45,055 nt of DNA from Nesterenkonia salmonea (GTDB lineage: Bacteria > Actinomycetota > Actinomycetes > Actinomycetales > Micrococcaceae), in assembly GCF_005771525.1 (NCBI RefSeq), contig NZ_VAVZ01000030.1:1-45055 (forward strand). Reading direction: 5' to 3'. Under the pieces are notes generated by a model that was not told where the DNA came from, made no database searches, and saw nothing but the letters and a program-made list of their open reading frames with translations. A program made the translations under genes and the position numbers. Positions 16,855 through 28,827 of the stretch are shown here, piece after piece (positions within the stretch are counted from its first letter, which is position 1; each line of letters opens with the position of its first letter).

Positions 16855-17585
16855 ACCTCCCCGCATCGAACCCTGGATCCGGGGCACGGAACGCTAAGCC
16901 GATCACCGCACTGATCGTCGATGACGACGTGAGAGTAGCTCGCAACCACCGCGAATTGGTCGACTCCCTGCCCGGGTTCACCGTGATCCGAACAGCGCAT
17001 ACTGCAGCCGAAGCGCTCGAGGCCGTGCGGCAGCAACAGCCTGACCTAATCCTGCTGGATCTCTTCCTGCCGGACCGCACAGGACTGGCCGTCCTGGAAG
17101 AACTGAGAAGTTCGGCGTGGATGCGGGAGGTCGGAATCGTCGACGTTCTGCTCATCACAGCCCTGCGCGATGTGGAGCAGGTGCGCAGAGCGATAGCGAT
17201 GGGCGCGCTGCACTACCTGATCAAGCCGTTTCCGCTGCGGCAACTGCGCAATCAGCTCGAACGCTATGCCTCCGCCCGCAAACGCATGTCCGCGATGTCG
17301 ACTGTCACGCAGAAGGACGTTGACACGCTCTTCGGAATGATGCGACCTGTGGCGTCGCGCTCGATGCCCAAGGGCCTCACACCTGCGACGGTCGAACGAG
17401 TCGCCGAAGCACTGCGCTCCTCAGCGGAAGACGTCTCCGCAGTTGAGGTATCCGAAACCACGGGGATAGCCCGAGTCACCGCCCGCCGCTACTTGGAGCA
17501 CCTGTGTGCCGAAGGCAGGGCTGAGCTCACACTGCGCTACGGTCAGGCAGGACGGCCGGAGCATCGCTACCGTTGGATCCCATAG
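16851..17585 (+). CDS. CitB/DcuR-type response regulator
   Basis: A 244-residue regulator. The receiver domain has the acidic pair in VDDD (24-26), phosphoacceptor Asp70 in LILLDLFLP, Thr in LLITALRD and Lys in YLIKPFPL. The C-terminal part (190-240) is a helix-turn-helix of the CitB type: AVEVSETTGIARVTARRYLEHL. It is translationally coupled to the kinase by a 4-base overlap. The partner target is most likely the divergent CitMHS transporter, and perhaps its own operon, through the inverted repeat at 15106-15155. Confidence 0.92.
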   Translation: MNLPASNPGSGARNAKPITALIVDDDVRVARNHRELVDSLPGFTVIRTAHTAAEALEAVRQQQPDLILLDLFLPDRTGLAVLEELRSSAWMREVGIVDVLLITALRDVEQVRRAIAMGALHYLIKPFPLRQLRNQLERYASARKRMSAMSTVTQKDVDTLFGMMRPVASRSMPKGLTPATVERVAEALRSSAEDVSAVEVSETTGIARVTARRYLEHLCAEGRAELTLRYGQAGRPEHRYRWIP

Positions 17586-17648
17586 CTCTACCGGGCGCTT
17601 TCTCGGCAATGTTTGTGCCATCACCCGGTACAGGCGCAGGATGGACCC

Positions 17649-18323
17649 GTGACCCTCAGCACCTATTTCGCCTTCCTCGGCGTCGCCGTCATTCTCGCGG
17701 TGACCCCAGGACCAGATACGCTCCTCTCGCTGCGCTACGCTCTGGTCTCCCGCCGTGCAGGTGCTTTGGCCGCGGCGGGTTCATCTGTCGCCATGTTCGT
17801 GTGGGCTGCCCTGGCCGCACTTGGGTTAGCCGCGCTCTTCGAAGCCTCAGACATTGCCTACTACGTCGTCAGCCTGCTGGGTGGCTGCTATCTGCTTGTA
17901 CTAGGCGCCCGAACCTGTCTCACCGCGCGCGGAAGGTTCCGCAACGCGGCCGTGATCACCGCGGCTGGACTGCAGCGGGCAACCCCTGCCAAAAAACGCA
18001 CGACGACGACGCCCCTGACTCCCTTCTTTGCCGGTATCGCCACCTGTATGACCAACCCCAAGGTGGGTTTGTTCTTCCTTGCGCTCTTTCCACAGTTCAC
18101 GCCCACCGCCATGGGCCCGGTCTTCGCCATCGCAGTCCTCGGCGGAACGGTGGTGGTGACGGTCTACGCCTATCTCATTGGCATCGTCATGATGGTCGAT
18201 GCGGCTAACCGTTGGCTGTCCAACCCGCGGGTCACTGGGTGGATCGAACTCGTCAGCGGTCTGACTCTACTCGGCCTGGGCATCTATATGGTGATCGCAG
18301 GAACCGTGGGGCTGGCCTTGTAG
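17649..18323 (+). CDS. LysE/RhtB family amino-acid exporter
   Basis: A 224-residue translocator with about six membrane spans. VTPGPDTLLSLRYAL near the N-terminus is the LysE-family signature, and TNPKVGLFFLALFPQF the second one. Members export amino acids (lysine, threonine, homoserine and others). GTG at 17649 has AGGA nine bases upstream; the frame continues back 12 codons with unlikely sequence. An insertion rich in Lys/Arg/Thr (about residues 113-128) extends the central cytoplasmic loop. It follows the response regulator by 63 bases and may or may not be part of that operon. Confidence 0.87.
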   Translation: MTLSTYFAFLGVAVILAVTPGPDTLLSLRYALVSRRAGALAAAGSSVAMFVWAALAALGLAALFEASDIAYYVVSLLGGCYLLVLGARTCLTARGRFRNAAVITAAGLQRATPAKKRTTTTPLTPFFAGIATCMTNPKVGLFFLALFPQFTPTAMGPVFAIAVLGGTVVVTVYAYLIGIVMMVDAANRWLSNPRVTGWIELVSGLTLLGLGIYMVIAGTVGLAL

Positions 18324-18341
18324 CAATGCTGATTTGCGCAC

Positions 18342-18731
18342 CTACATCTCAGCAGGGGAGCGGACCAGACAGAACTCATTGCCCTCAGGATCTGCGAAAG
18401 TTACCCATCCCGTGCCGGGGCCCCGCTCGCCGCGTCTATCGGCGATCACGGTGGCATCGAGACGACGGATGCGTTCGATCTCCTCGTCCCGCGCTCCCTC
18501 CCGCGATCCCAGGTCCAGATGAACCCGGTTCTTCACTTCTTTCGGCCCGTACTTGCCTTCGACGAAAAGAAGTCGATGCCCAGATGTGGGATCGACGATC
18601 ATGCATTGTTCGTCTCCCGGCTCATTGGGATCACCTGGCATATCGGAGTAACCGAGGACACGCTTCCACCATTCCGACAGTGCGTAAGCGTTCTCGGCGT
18701 CAAAAGTTGTGTGCGACACATATGCAGTCAT
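18342..18731 (-). CDS. Glyoxalase-like VOC protein
   Basis: About 129 residues: TAYVSHTTFDAENAYALSEWW, in parts HTTFDAENAYALSEWWKRVLG, starts the fold; HLDLGSREGARDEEI and WVTFADPEGNEFCLVRS close it. The last strand keeps the DPEGNEF metal-ligand signature typical of glyoxalase_6 proteins. ATG at 18731 is chosen over one 13 codons upstream because homologous sequence starts there. It converges with the LysE gene. Confidence 0.85.
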   Translation of the reverse strand: MTAYVSHTTFDAENAYALSEWWKRVLGYSDMPGDPNEPGDEQCMIVDPTSGHRLLFVEGKYGPKEVKNRVHLDLGSREGARDEEIERIRRLDATVIADRRGERGPGTGWVTFADPEGNEFCLVRSPAEM

Positions 18732-18838
18732 GAGAGAAATCCAAGCATGATGACTCCCAGCTGCCGGCACGCCACACCGGTTGGTGACAAGTGGTGCGGA
18801 GTGCTAATCCCTGCCAAAGCTTGAGTAAATCTGGTGGG

Positions 18839-18844
18839 TAGACT
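18839..18844 (+). promoter_or_regulatory. -10 box of a probable leaderless argS promoter
   Basis: TAGACT is followed after six bases by the GTG start of argS; there is no Shine-Dalgarno sequence. No convincing -35 box was found. Confidence 0.45.
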
Positions 18845-18850
18845 GTCCGA

Positions 18851-20509
18851 GTGACTCCAGAAGAACTCTCCTCCGTTGTGAAAACCACCCTCGCTGAAGC
18901 CGTCGCGTCCGGCGACATCAACCTCGAAACCCTTCCAGAGAATGTGCGAGTGGAGCGGCCGAAGAGCCGCGATCACGGAGATTGGGCCACCAATATCGCC
19001 CTGCAGCTAGCAAAACCGGCAAAAATGAACCCCCGGCAGCTGGCGGAGGCCCTTGCTACACGGCTCACCGAGCACCCAGGGATCACCCGCGTGGAGGTAG
19101 CGGGACCAGGGTTTATCAACGTCACCCTTGACGCCGCGGCCGCCGGACAACTCGCGCAGAGCATCGTTGAGGGCGGAGAAACCTTCGGGCACAATCAGGC
19201 ACTGACCGGGCATGTCATCAACCTGGAATACGTCTCCGCCAACCCCACCGGTCCGCTCCATATGGGCCACACCCGCTGGGCAGCGTTAGGTGACGCGCTG
19301 CTGAGGCTGCTGCGCGCCTCAGGGGCCGACGTCACCGCTGAGTACTACATCAACGACGCCGGCAACCAAATGAATGTTTTCGCCGCAACCGTGCTGGCCG
19401 CACTCCACGGAGAAGACACGCCAGAAGGCGGGTACCCAGGTGAATACATCAACGACCTCGCAAAGATTGTCGCCGCCCAACGCCCAGATGTCCGGGACCT
19501 GCCGCGCCCTGAGGCACTGAAGGTTGTTCGTGAGATTGCCTACCCGGCTCAGCTCGCCCAGATTCGGGGCACCCTGCAGGCCTTCGGCGTCCACTTCGAC
19601 GAGTGGTTCTCCGAGAAATTTCTCCACGATGAGAAACTTATCGACTCCGCGATCGCCACCCTGCGCGAACAGGGCAACATCGATGACCGCGACGGCGCGG
19701 TGTGGCTGCGCACAACAGACTTCGGTGACGACAAAGACCGGGTGCTCATCAAAGACGATGGTGAACCGACGTACTTCGCCGCCGACGCAGCTTACTACCT
19801 CAGTAAGCGCGAACGGGGCTTCAGCGAGAAGATCTACATTCTTGGTGCCGACCACCATGGCTATGTGGGCCGACTCAAGGCCATGGCCGCCTGCGCCGGT
19901 GACGACCCAGAACAGAACATTGAAATCCTCATTGGCCAACTGATGAGCGTTAAGGGCGCCCGCCTGTCGAAACGCAAAGGCAATGTCATCGCCCTCGATG
20001 ACCTCATCGAATGGCTCGGCACCGACGCATTGCGCTACACCCTGGCCCGCTATCCCGCCGATTCACCGATCGACGTAGACCCCGAGGTGCTGCAGTCGAA
20101 GACCAACGACAACCCCGTCTTCTACGTGCAGTACGCCCACGCCAGGGCCTGCAACGCTGCCCGCAACGCAGAAGCGCAGGGAGTTGACCACTCCAGCTTC
20201 GACGCCGCCCAACTCACCCATGAGCGAGAAGAAGAGCTGTTAGCGCATCTGGCTAAGTTCCCCAACACCGTGGCTCGAGCGGCTGAGCTGCGGGAACCCC
20301 ACCGGGTAGCCCGCTATCTGGAGGACCTGGCCGGGGCGTATCACGCCTGGTACGCCAAATGCAGGATCGCGCCCTCCACCCGTGAAGACGGCACCGTGGA
20401 ACCAGTCACGGACCTAAACCGAACAAGACTCTGGCTTAACAGCGCCACCGCGCAGGTGTTGCGCAACGGACTCACCCTGCTGGGCGTCAGTGCCCCGGAC
20501 CAGATGTAA
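18851..20509 (+). CDS. argS: Arginyl-tRNA synthetase
   Basis: A 552-residue class I aminoacyl-tRNA synthetase charging tRNA-Arg. The HIGH-type motif appears as NPTGPLHMGHTRWA, with NDAGNQMNVFA after it; the second nucleotide motif is SKRKGN, in the usual ArgRS-type replacement of KMSKS. The N-terminal additional domain (about 1-110) and the C-terminal anticodon-binding DALR domain (QYAHARACNAARNA onward, ending GLTLLGVSAPDQM) are present, so it is full length. It begins a long same-strand block with lysA 10 bases downstream, as in mycobacteria. The start seems leaderless. Confidence 0.97.
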   Translation: MTPEELSSVVKTTLAEAVASGDINLETLPENVRVERPKSRDHGDWATNIALQLAKPAKMNPRQLAEALATRLTEHPGITRVEVAGPGFINVTLDAAAAGQLAQSIVEGGETFGHNQALTGHVINLEYVSANPTGPLHMGHTRWAALGDALLRLLRASGADVTAEYYINDAGNQMNVFAATVLAALHGEDTPEGGYPGEYINDLAKIVAAQRPDVRDLPRPEALKVVREIAYPAQLAQIRGTLQAFGVHFDEWFSEKFLHDEKLIDSAIATLREQGNIDDRDGAVWLRTTDFGDDKDRVLIKDDGEPTYFAADAAYYLSKRERGFSEKIYILGADHHGYVGRLKAMAACAGDDPEQNIEILIGQLMSVKGARLSKRKGNVIALDDLIEWLGTDALRYTLARYPADSPIDVDPEVLQSKTNDNPVFYVQYAHARACNAARNAEAQGVDHSSFDAAQLTHEREEELLAHLAKFPNTVARAAELREPHRVARYLEDLAGAYHAWYAKCRIAPSTREDGTVEPVTDLNRTRLWLNSATAQVLRNGLTLLGVSAPDQM

Positions 20510-20519
20510 GGGACGCACT

Positions 20520-21965
20520 ATGACACTCACCCCCCACCCACTGGCACCAGACTGGCTAAGTCCCCGCGAAAATACAGATGATTTGGAATCGGCGCTTTTC
20601 CCAATCACCACATCGCGCAGTCCCGCCGGTGAGCTGGTCATCGAAGGGGTGCCTGTCAGTGACCTGGCAGCCACCTACGGCACCCCGCTCTACGTGTTCT
20701 CCGAAACAGACTTCCGAACGCGAGCCCGCCGGTTCCGCGAAGCGTTTAACCAGGCGTTCACCCCAGACACGGCAGTTGATGTCTTCTACGCAGGTAAAGC
20801 GTTTCTCTCCACACGCGTGGCGCAGTGGGCCACTGAAGAAGGTCTGAACATCGACACCGCCAGCGGAGGTGAGCTGGCCATAGCGCTAGCAGCGGGGGTG
20901 GACCCCGCACGCATCGGACTGCACGGGAACAACAAATCTGATGTTGAAATCGCCCGTGCCGTGGAGCTCGGACTGGGGCGGATCATCGCTGACTCTGTTG
21001 AAGAGATCGGACGAATCTCTGCCATCGCTTCCGGTATGAGCCGCACCGCCTCCGTGATGCTGCGCCTGACACCTGGGGTTCACGCCTCCACCCATGAATA
21101 CATCGCCACCGCCCACGAAGACCAGAAATTTGGGCTGTCGCTCACTCCAGTTCCAGGCACCCATACTGAATCGCCCAACCCGTTCCTAGGATCGCCCGCC
21201 TGGACAGCAGTAGAGCAGGCCCTCGAAGCCCCTGGTGTCGATCTGATAGGTCTGCACTGCCACATCGGATCGCAGATCTTCGAACCCACGGGTTTCGAAC
21301 TTGCCGCATCCAAGCTGATCGGGTTCCTCGCCAGAGTCCAGGCGAGCCACGGCGTCGTTCTGCCAGAACTGGATCTCGGTGGGGGACACGGAATTGCCTA
21401 CACTGAGGCCGACCATCCCCGCGCACCGGAAGAGATCGCCCAGGCTCTTGCGGCCGCAGTCCGGGATGCGTGCTCGGAGCACGGCATCGCGATACCGCGA
21501 CTCAGCATCGAACCAGGGCGCAGCATCGCCGGGCCAGCCGGAATCACTCTCTACAGCGCGGGAACCACCAAAGATGTGGTGGTTGAGGACGGGATCAGCC
21601 GCCGCTACATCGCAGTGGACGGCGGTATGGGGGACAACCCTCGGCCGGTGCTCTACGACGCCGATTACTCCGCCGTTGTGGCCTCACGGAGGATCACTGG
21701 AGAACATGTGCTGTCTCGCATTGTGGGAAAGCACTGCGAATCCGGAGACATCGTGGTCAGAAACGTATACTTGCCACCGGCTGTGATCCGGGGAGACATC
21801 CTTGCTGTACCGGCCACAGGGGCGTACTGCCACTCGCTGTCGAGCAACTACAACTACCTGACCCGGCCCGCCGTGGTCGCCGTACAAGACGGAGAAACTC
21901 AGGTACTGATTCGTCGGGAAACTGAGGACATGATGCTCGCTCGCGACACCGGTTATACACCCTAA
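20520..21965 (+). CDS. lysA: Diaminopimelate decarboxylase
   Basis: A 481-residue PLP enzyme of alanine-racemase fold that converts meso-diaminopimelate to lysine, the last step of the pathway. Lys93 in FYAGKAF binds PLP. Other signatures are GLHCHIGSQIFEP, the glycine loop DLGGGHGIAY, EPGRSIAGPAG and the C-terminal ATGAYCHSLSSNYN. ATG at 20520 follows AAGGGA, 10 bases after argS stop. Confidence 0.97.
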   Translation: MTLTPHPLAPDWLSPRENTDDLESALFPITTSRSPAGELVIEGVPVSDLAATYGTPLYVFSETDFRTRARRFREAFNQAFTPDTAVDVFYAGKAFLSTRVAQWATEEGLNIDTASGGELAIALAAGVDPARIGLHGNNKSDVEIARAVELGLGRIIADSVEEIGRISAIASGMSRTASVMLRLTPGVHASTHEYIATAHEDQKFGLSLTPVPGTHTESPNPFLGSPAWTAVEQALEAPGVDLIGLHCHIGSQIFEPTGFELAASKLIGFLARVQASHGVVLPELDLGGGHGIAYTEADHPRAPEEIAQALAAAVRDACSEHGIAIPRLSIEPGRSIAGPAGITLYSAGTTKDVVVEDGISRRYIAVDGGMGDNPRPVLYDADYSAVVASRRITGEHVLSRIVGKHCESGDIVVRNVYLPPAVIRGDILAVPATGAYCHSLSSNYNYLTRPAVVAVQDGETQVLIRRETEDMMLARDTGYTP

Positions 21966-22018
21966 GCCGGCGGACGCGAATGTCGCCGGAACTGAACTTC
22001 CACACTGAAGAGGTGATG

Positions 22019-23368
22019 ATGGCACTGCCGCCGCAGTCCAAATCTGGCGAAACGATCCGTATCGGCCTGCTCGGGGCCGGCAACGTTGGTGCCCAAGTAG
22101 CCAAGACACTGGTGGAGGAACGGGAGTTGATCTCCGCCCGGGTCGGCACACCTGTGAAACTTGTCGGCGTCGCTGTCCGCGACCCTGAGGCCCCACGCGA
22201 CTGGCGCATTCCTGGTGAGCTGCTCACCACTGACGCTGAGGCCCTGGTGGACCAATCTGACCTTGTCATCGAGCTCATTGGCGGAAACGAGCCTGCTGGA
22301 GCACTCATCGAGCAGGCACTGCGCCGCGGTTCAGCTGTGGTGACCGGCAATAAGGCCCTGCTGGCTAGCCGAGGAACCGAACTCAATGCCATCGCGGCGG
22401 ATACTGGTGCGCTGCTCCGATACGAAGCCTCTGTCGGTGGGGCAATTCCGATTCTGCGTCCAATCGAAGAATCGCTCTCCGGTGACAGGATCACCAAGGT
22501 GATGGGGATCGTCAACGGCACCACCAATTACATCCTCGACCAGATGGACACCACCGGTGCCGCGTTCGACGACGCCCTCGACGAGGCTCAGAAGCTCGGA
22601 TACGCAGAATCCGACCCTACAGCTGATGTCGCTGGACTCGACGCCGCAGCGAAAGCCGCCATTCTCGGCACTCTCGCGTTCCACGCTCCGTTCAGCTTCG
22701 ACGACGTCTACTGCGAAGGCATCACCGAGGTCACCCAGGACGACATCGAGGCAGCAGCCGCCTCCGGCTACGTGATCAAGCTGCTGGCCATTGCGGAGAA
22801 GCACACGCAAGGACAGGAACCCGGCGTCGTGCTGCGCGTTCACCCCACGCTATTGCCGCGAACCCACCCATTGGCCAGCGTGCGCGGTGCCTTCAACGCG
22901 GTCTTCGTGGTGGCCGAAAACGCCGGCGAGCTGATGTTCTACGGACAGGGTGCCGGAGGGCGGCCCACATCCAGCGCCATCATGGGAGATGTAGTCGCCG
23001 TGGCGCGGCGGCTGCGGGCACCTGTGCCTGAGTCTCCCACCATCTCCAGCGAGGTCCACCTTCCACCGCTGCCGATCGAAAAAGCGACCACCCAGTACTA
23101 CATCGACATGGAAGTCGCCGACAAGGAAGGCGTGATCGCAGAGATTGCCCGTGTGCTGGCAGACCATCACGTCTCCATCGAATCAATGCGTCAGCCCGGC
23201 AGCGTGACCATCGAAGGCGAAGTCGAAGATAGTGAGAATGGCGCGAAAGTGCAGGTCGTGACCCATATCGCCAGCGAAAAAGACCTGCACGAGACCGTGC
23301 AGGAACTGCGCGGACTTGATGTGGTCAAGACCGTGATCTCCGTGCTGCGTGTCGAAGTCAAGAAGTAA
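22019..23368 (+). CDS. hom: Homoserine dehydrogenase
   Basis: About 449 residues. The NAD(P) Rossmann loop is [14 protein letters not shown], the catalytic domain shows [12 protein letters not shown] and [14 protein letters not shown], and the C-terminal ~85 residues form an ACT domain ([27 protein letters not shown] in parts), the usual site of threonine feedback. It reduces aspartate semialdehyde to homoserine. The ATG at 22019 has AAGAGG five bases upstream; the frame is open to an ATG at 21980. It lies between lysA and thrC. Confidence 0.96.
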   Translation: MALPPQSKSGETIRIGLLGAGNVGAQVAKTLVEERELISARVGTPVKLVGVAVRDPEAPRDWRIPGELLTTDAEALVDQSDLVIELIGGNEPAGALIEQALRRGSAVVTGNKALLASRGTELNAIAADTGALLRYEASVGGAIPILRPIEESLSGDRITKVMGIVNGTTNYILDQMDTTGAAFDDALDEAQKLGYAESDPTADVAGLDAAAKAAILGTLAFHAPFSFDDVYCEGITEVTQDDIEAAAASGYVIKLLAIAEKHTQGQEPGVVLRVHPTLLPRTHPLASVRGAFNAVFVVAENAGELMFYGQGAGGRPTSSAIMGDVVAVARRLRAPVPESPTISSEVHLPPLPIEKATTQYYIDMEVADKEGVIAEIARVLADHHVSIESMRQPGSVTIEGEVEDSENGAKVQVVTHIASEKDLHETVQELRGLDVVKTVISVLRVEVKK

Positions 23369-23381
23369 AGGGGAACCCCAT

Positions 23382-24464
23382 ATGGCGCACCAGTGGCGAG
23401 GAGTGATCCGCGAGTACTTTGACCGACTGCCGGTCACTGAGGAAGACCGCATTATCAGCCTCGGTGAGGGCGGCACACCCCTGGTGTACGCTCCGGCGCT
23501 GTCAGCCCTCGTGAAGGGCGAGGTACACCTCAAAGTGGAGGGAATGAACCCCACAGGTTCGTTTAAAGACCGCGGAATGACCATGGCCATCACCGCAGCG
23601 GTGGCCGATGGTGCCAAAGCCGTAGTGTGCGCCTCGACCGGAAACACGTCCGCCTCCGCCGCCGCCTACGCCACCCAAGCTGGGCTGACCTGCGCAGTGC
23701 TGGTGCCAGCGGGAAAAATCGCCATGGGCAAGCTCTCCCAAGCCGTTGCTCACGGGGCGGAGCTGATTCAGATTGACGGGAACTTCGACGGGTGCCTCGA
23801 CGTGGCTCGCAAACTCGCTGAGAACTACCCGGTCTTCCTGGTCAACTCCGTCAACCCTGCGCGCATTGAAGGGCAGAAAACTGCGGCCTTCGAGGTAGTC
23901 GACGCACTTGGCTCGGCTCCCGACTACCACCTGCTGCCAGTCGGCAACGCCGGCAACATCACGGCCTACTGGAAAGGCTATAACGAGTACTACGAGGACC
24001 AAGTGGCCACGTCCCTTCCGACGATGTGGGGATTCCAAGCTGCCGGAGCTGCCCCAATCGTCGCAGGGCACCCCATCACTGACCCAGAAACTGTTGCGAC
24101 GGCGATCCGCATTGGGAACCCGGCCTCGTGGGAGTACGCCGAAGCTGCCCGGGATGAGTCATCCGGGGTGATCGAATCGGTCACCGACGATCAAATCCTC
24201 TCCGCACACCGGTGGCTCTCCGCTAAAGAGGGAGTTTTTGTGGAACCGGCATCAGCCGCCGGAGTTGCCGGTCTGCTGAAGAAGCACGCAGCAGGGGAGG
24301 TGCCCACTGGCAAGCGATGGGTCATCACCGTGACCGGTCACGGCCTGAAGGATCCCGACTGGGCGATCAACAATCCCGAGTTGCAGACAGGCGACGGCAA
24401 CGACGCCGCCCCCACCCAGGTTCCACAGGATGTTGAGACCGTGGCCCGGACCCTGGGGCTCTGA
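23382..24464 (+). CDS. thrC: Threonine synthase
   Basis: A 360-residue PLP fold-type II enzyme that turns O-phosphohomoserine into threonine. The PLP lysine is Lys62 in [24 protein letters not shown] and [15 protein letters not shown] are phosphate-cradle and glycine-rich loops. ATG at 23382 has AAAGGGGAA upstream. It starts 13 bases after hom, so the two are surely one operon. Confidence 0.96.
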   Translation: MAHQWRGVIREYFDRLPVTEEDRIISLGEGGTPLVYAPALSALVKGEVHLKVEGMNPTGSFKDRGMTMAITAAVADGAKAVVCASTGNTSASAAAYATQAGLTCAVLVPAGKIAMGKLSQAVAHGAELIQIDGNFDGCLDVARKLAENYPVFLVNSVNPARIEGQKTAAFEVVDALGSAPDYHLLPVGNAGNITAYWKGYNEYYEDQVATSLPTMWGFQAAGAAPIVAGHPITDPETVATAIRIGNPASWEYAEAARDESSGVIESVTDDQILSAHRWLSAKEGVFVEPASAAGVAGLLKKHAAGEVPTGKRWVITVTGHGLKDPDWAINNPELQTGDGNDAAPTQVPQDVETVARTLGL

Positions 24465-24471
24465 ACAACAC

Positions 24472-25506
24472 ATGGGACTTCAATTAGGACGGTTAGGGCA
24501 GGGTCTCGGACCTGATGCAGCAGCCGGCGCGCCAGCACACCAGCTGCGTGAGCCGCTCACGGCTGAAAAGCAGTTCAGGCTAAGCGTCCCGGCCACCAGC
24601 GCCAACCTGGGGCCAGGCTATGACACTCTTGGGCTGGCTCTGGACTGGCGTGATGAGATCCAGGTGACCGCCCGGCCGCGCCGCAACCTGGAAGCGCCGG
24701 AGGTCGGCGTCGTCGTCACCGGTGAAGGTGCTGGGGAGCTGCCCGCTGATGCATCGCATCTTGTGATCACCGCAGTGGAACGTATTCTCGCCTCCAAGGG
24801 CTACCATCTCCCTGATTTGGATGTTCAGGCGCAGAACACCATTCCGCATTCTCGCGGGCTCGGTTCCTCCGCCGCGGCTATCGCCACAGCAGTCAAGACT
24901 GCTGATCAGCTGATTCCCGGTGGACTGACCGATGATGAGCAGTTGCAGATCGGGTCACGCATTGAGGGCCACCCTGACAACTACGCACCTGCCCTCCGTG
25001 GAGGAGTGGCCGTGTCCTGGCTGGCCTCAGACAGCCCGGAGCCCATGTATCGAACAGCGCCACTTGGAGTGCATCCGGAACTGACCTGTGTGGTGGCCAT
25101 TCCATCTTTCGTGCAATCGACCCAAGCTGCCCGCGACGTCTTACCGGGCAGTGTTCCCCATGATCAGGCCGCGAAGAACAGCTCCCGGGCAGCTCTTCTG
25201 GTGCATGCGATCACCTCCGACCCACGTCTTCTGCTCGATGCGACAGAGGACTTCCTGCACCAGGAGTACCGCCGCCAGGCGTTCCCGCTGTCCATGGCGC
25301 TGGTAGACGCGCTGCGCGGCCAAGGCTTCGCCACAGTCATCTCCGGTGCAGGCCCAACGGTCTTGGTGATGACGAGTGAGCAGCGGGCGGAAGCAGCTGC
25401 CGCAGCGATCCACCGGTTCTCCGCTGAGCACTCCGGACAGGACACGTTCACCCCATCGAATCTGCCTATAGCCCACACAGGTGCTATAGTTGAGGCACTG
25501 CGGTGA
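24472..25506 (+). CDS. thrB: Homoserine kinase
   Basis: A 344-residue GHMP kinase that phosphorylates homoserine. The N-terminal SVPATSANLGPGYDTLGLAL, ATP loop PHSRGLGSSAAAIATAV and C-terminal SGAGPTVLVM are the three GHMP motifs in order. An N-terminal stretch of about 30 residues before the first strand is longer than usual; the ATG at 24472 lies 7 bases after the thrC stop, with no strong ribosome-binding site, so a later start is possible but none is obvious. Confidence 0.95.
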   Translation: MGLQLGRLGQGLGPDAAAGAPAHQLREPLTAEKQFRLSVPATSANLGPGYDTLGLALDWRDEIQVTARPRRNLEAPEVGVVVTGEGAGELPADASHLVITAVERILASKGYHLPDLDVQAQNTIPHSRGLGSSAAAIATAVKTADQLIPGGLTDDEQLQIGSRIEGHPDNYAPALRGGVAVSWLASDSPEPMYRTAPLGVHPELTCVVAIPSFVQSTQAARDVLPGSVPHDQAAKNSSRAALLVHAITSDPRLLLDATEDFLHQEYRRQAFPLSMALVDALRGQGFATVISGAGPTVLVMTSEQRAEAAAAAIHRFSAEHSGQDTFTPSNLPIAHTGAIVEALR

Positions 25507-25521
25507 TCGAAGTTATCACCG
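25501..25521 (+). terminator. Hairpin at the end of thrB
   Basis: CGGTGAT (25501-25507) pairs perfectly with ATCACCG (25515-25521) around a 7-base loop that begins within the thrB stop codon. No T-run follows. It may separate the threonine genes from rho or be part of a rho leader. Downstream, TTGACA (25561-25566) is a consensus -35 box, but no convincing -10 box lies at 16-18 bases. Confidence 0.45.
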
Positions 25522-25714
25522 AGTGACTTTCGCGCAGTTCGCGCTCTCCCAGCCGGGTTATTGACACAGCACGCACCTCTTGATGTGTTCAACCTGAGTG
25601 TGTACATCAGTGTACTGAAGGGGAAATTCTTCAACGCGTTGACGCGAAAGATTGCCATGGAAACCGTTGGCCGCATCTGAACGCGGTCTGCCTGACGAGG
25701 GAGAAGGAACCTTC

Positions 25715-27625
<1,911 letters not shown>

Positions 27626-27643
27626 GTTCGCGTATCCGGGGAA

Positions 27644-27685
27644 GACCCCGTCAGCAGTCCTCACCAGGCACTGGCGGGGTCTTTT
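27644..27685 (+). terminator. Rho-independent terminator after rho
   Basis: GACCCCGTCAG (27644-27654) pairs with CTGGCGGGGTC (27671-27681), 11 pairs with one G-U, and is followed by TTTT. This is a canonical intrinsic terminator separating rho from prfA. Confidence 0.85.
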
Positions 27686-27724
27686 CAGATCACGTCCCGT
27701 TACGTCGTCGTTCTAGGAAGGCCT

Positions 27725-28825
27725 ATGAGCACCGAGATCAACCCCCGCATGTTTGACTCCGTCGGCAGCCTGCTGGAGGAGCACCAAGAGCTTCAAGCGC
27801 AGCTGGCCGAGCCGGAAACGCACGCAGACCAGTCACTGGCGCGCAAACTGGGCCGCCGATACGCGCAGCTCAACGGCGTCGTCGAAGCTCACCGTCGCTG
27901 GGAGCAGCTGCAGGATGACCTTGAAGCGGCACGTGAACTCGGTGAGGACGACGCCGAATTCGCCGCTGAGGTCCCCCGGCTACAGGAGCAGCTGGAAAAG
28001 GCTTCCGAGCGCTTGCTCCGCATGCTCATCCCACGTGATGAGAATGATGTCCGCAATGCGATCGTCGAAGTCAAGGGCGGAGCCGGCGGCGATGAAGCGG
28101 CTCTCTTCGCCGGAGATCTGCTGCGCATGTACACCCGCTACGCCGAGTCTAAAGGGTGGAAAACAGAACTCATCTCCTCCACCCCATCAGACTTGGGCGG
28201 CTACAAGGACGTCCAGGTCGCCATCAAGTCCAACACCAATGATCCCGCCGAAGGCGTCTACGCGCACCTGAAGTTCGAAGGTGGAGTCCACCGGGTCCAA
28301 CGCGTTCCCGAGACCGAATCCCAGGGTCGGATACACACCTCAGCAGCCGGCGTCCTCGTGCTCCCAGAAGTCGATGAGCCGGAGGAGATAGAAATCTCCC
28401 AGAACGACCTCAAGATCGACGTCTACCGCTCCTCAGGCCCCGGAGGACAGAGCGTCAACACCACCGACTCTGCGGTCCGAATCACCCACCTGCCTACTGG
28501 AATCGTGGTGGCTATGCAGAATGAGAAGTCTCAGCTGCAGAACAAGGAAGCAGCCATGCGAGTTCTGCGTTCCAGACTCCTCGCTCATCAGCAGGAACAG
28601 CTCGACGCTGAGAGTTCACAGGCCCGCAAGTCGCAGGTGCGGACGATGGACCGATCGGAACGGATCCGGACATACAACTTTCCGGAGAATCGCATTGCGG
28701 ATCACCGCACCGGATATAAGGCCTACAACCTTGATGCCGTCATCAACGGTGACCTCGAAGCTGTCATCGCATCCTGCATCCAGCTGGATGAACAGGAACG
28801 GCTCGACGCACTCGCCGACCAATAG
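27725..28825 (+). CDS. prfA: Peptide chain release factor 1
   Basis: A 366-residue class I release factor. Residues 240-242 (GGQ in [18 protein letters not shown], in parts) are the peptidyl-tRNA hydrolysis motif and the target of PrmC methylation. Codon recognition of UAA/UAG is suggested by PET in the [16 protein letters not shown] stretch, the PxT tripeptide of RF1 rather than the SPF of RF2. The long N-terminal coiled coil (residues 15-95) is present. It precedes its modifying enzyme prmC. Confidence 0.97.
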   Translation: MSTEINPRMFDSVGSLLEEHQELQAQLAEPETHADQSLARKLGRRYAQLNGVVEAHRRWEQLQDDLEAARELGEDDAEFAAEVPRLQEQLEKASERLLRMLIPRDENDVRNAIVEVKGGAGGDEAALFAGDLLRMYTRYAESKGWKTELISSTPSDLGGYKDVQVAIKSNTNDPAEGVYAHLKFEGGVHRVQRVPETESQGRIHTSAAGVLVLPEVDEPEEIEISQNDLKIDVYRSSGPGGQSVNTTDSAVRITHLPTGIVVAMQNEKSQLQNKEAAMRVLRSRLLAHQQEQLDAESSQARKSQVRTMDRSERIRTYNFPENRIADHRTGYKAYNLDAVINGDLEAVIASCIQLDEQERLDALADQ

Positions 28826-28827
28826 GC

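Noticed and set aside
25561-25620. Riboswitch or T-box ahead of rho
   Set aside because: The leader has small repeats around GTGTACT and a consensus -35 box, but no recognisable riboswitch or T-box signature.
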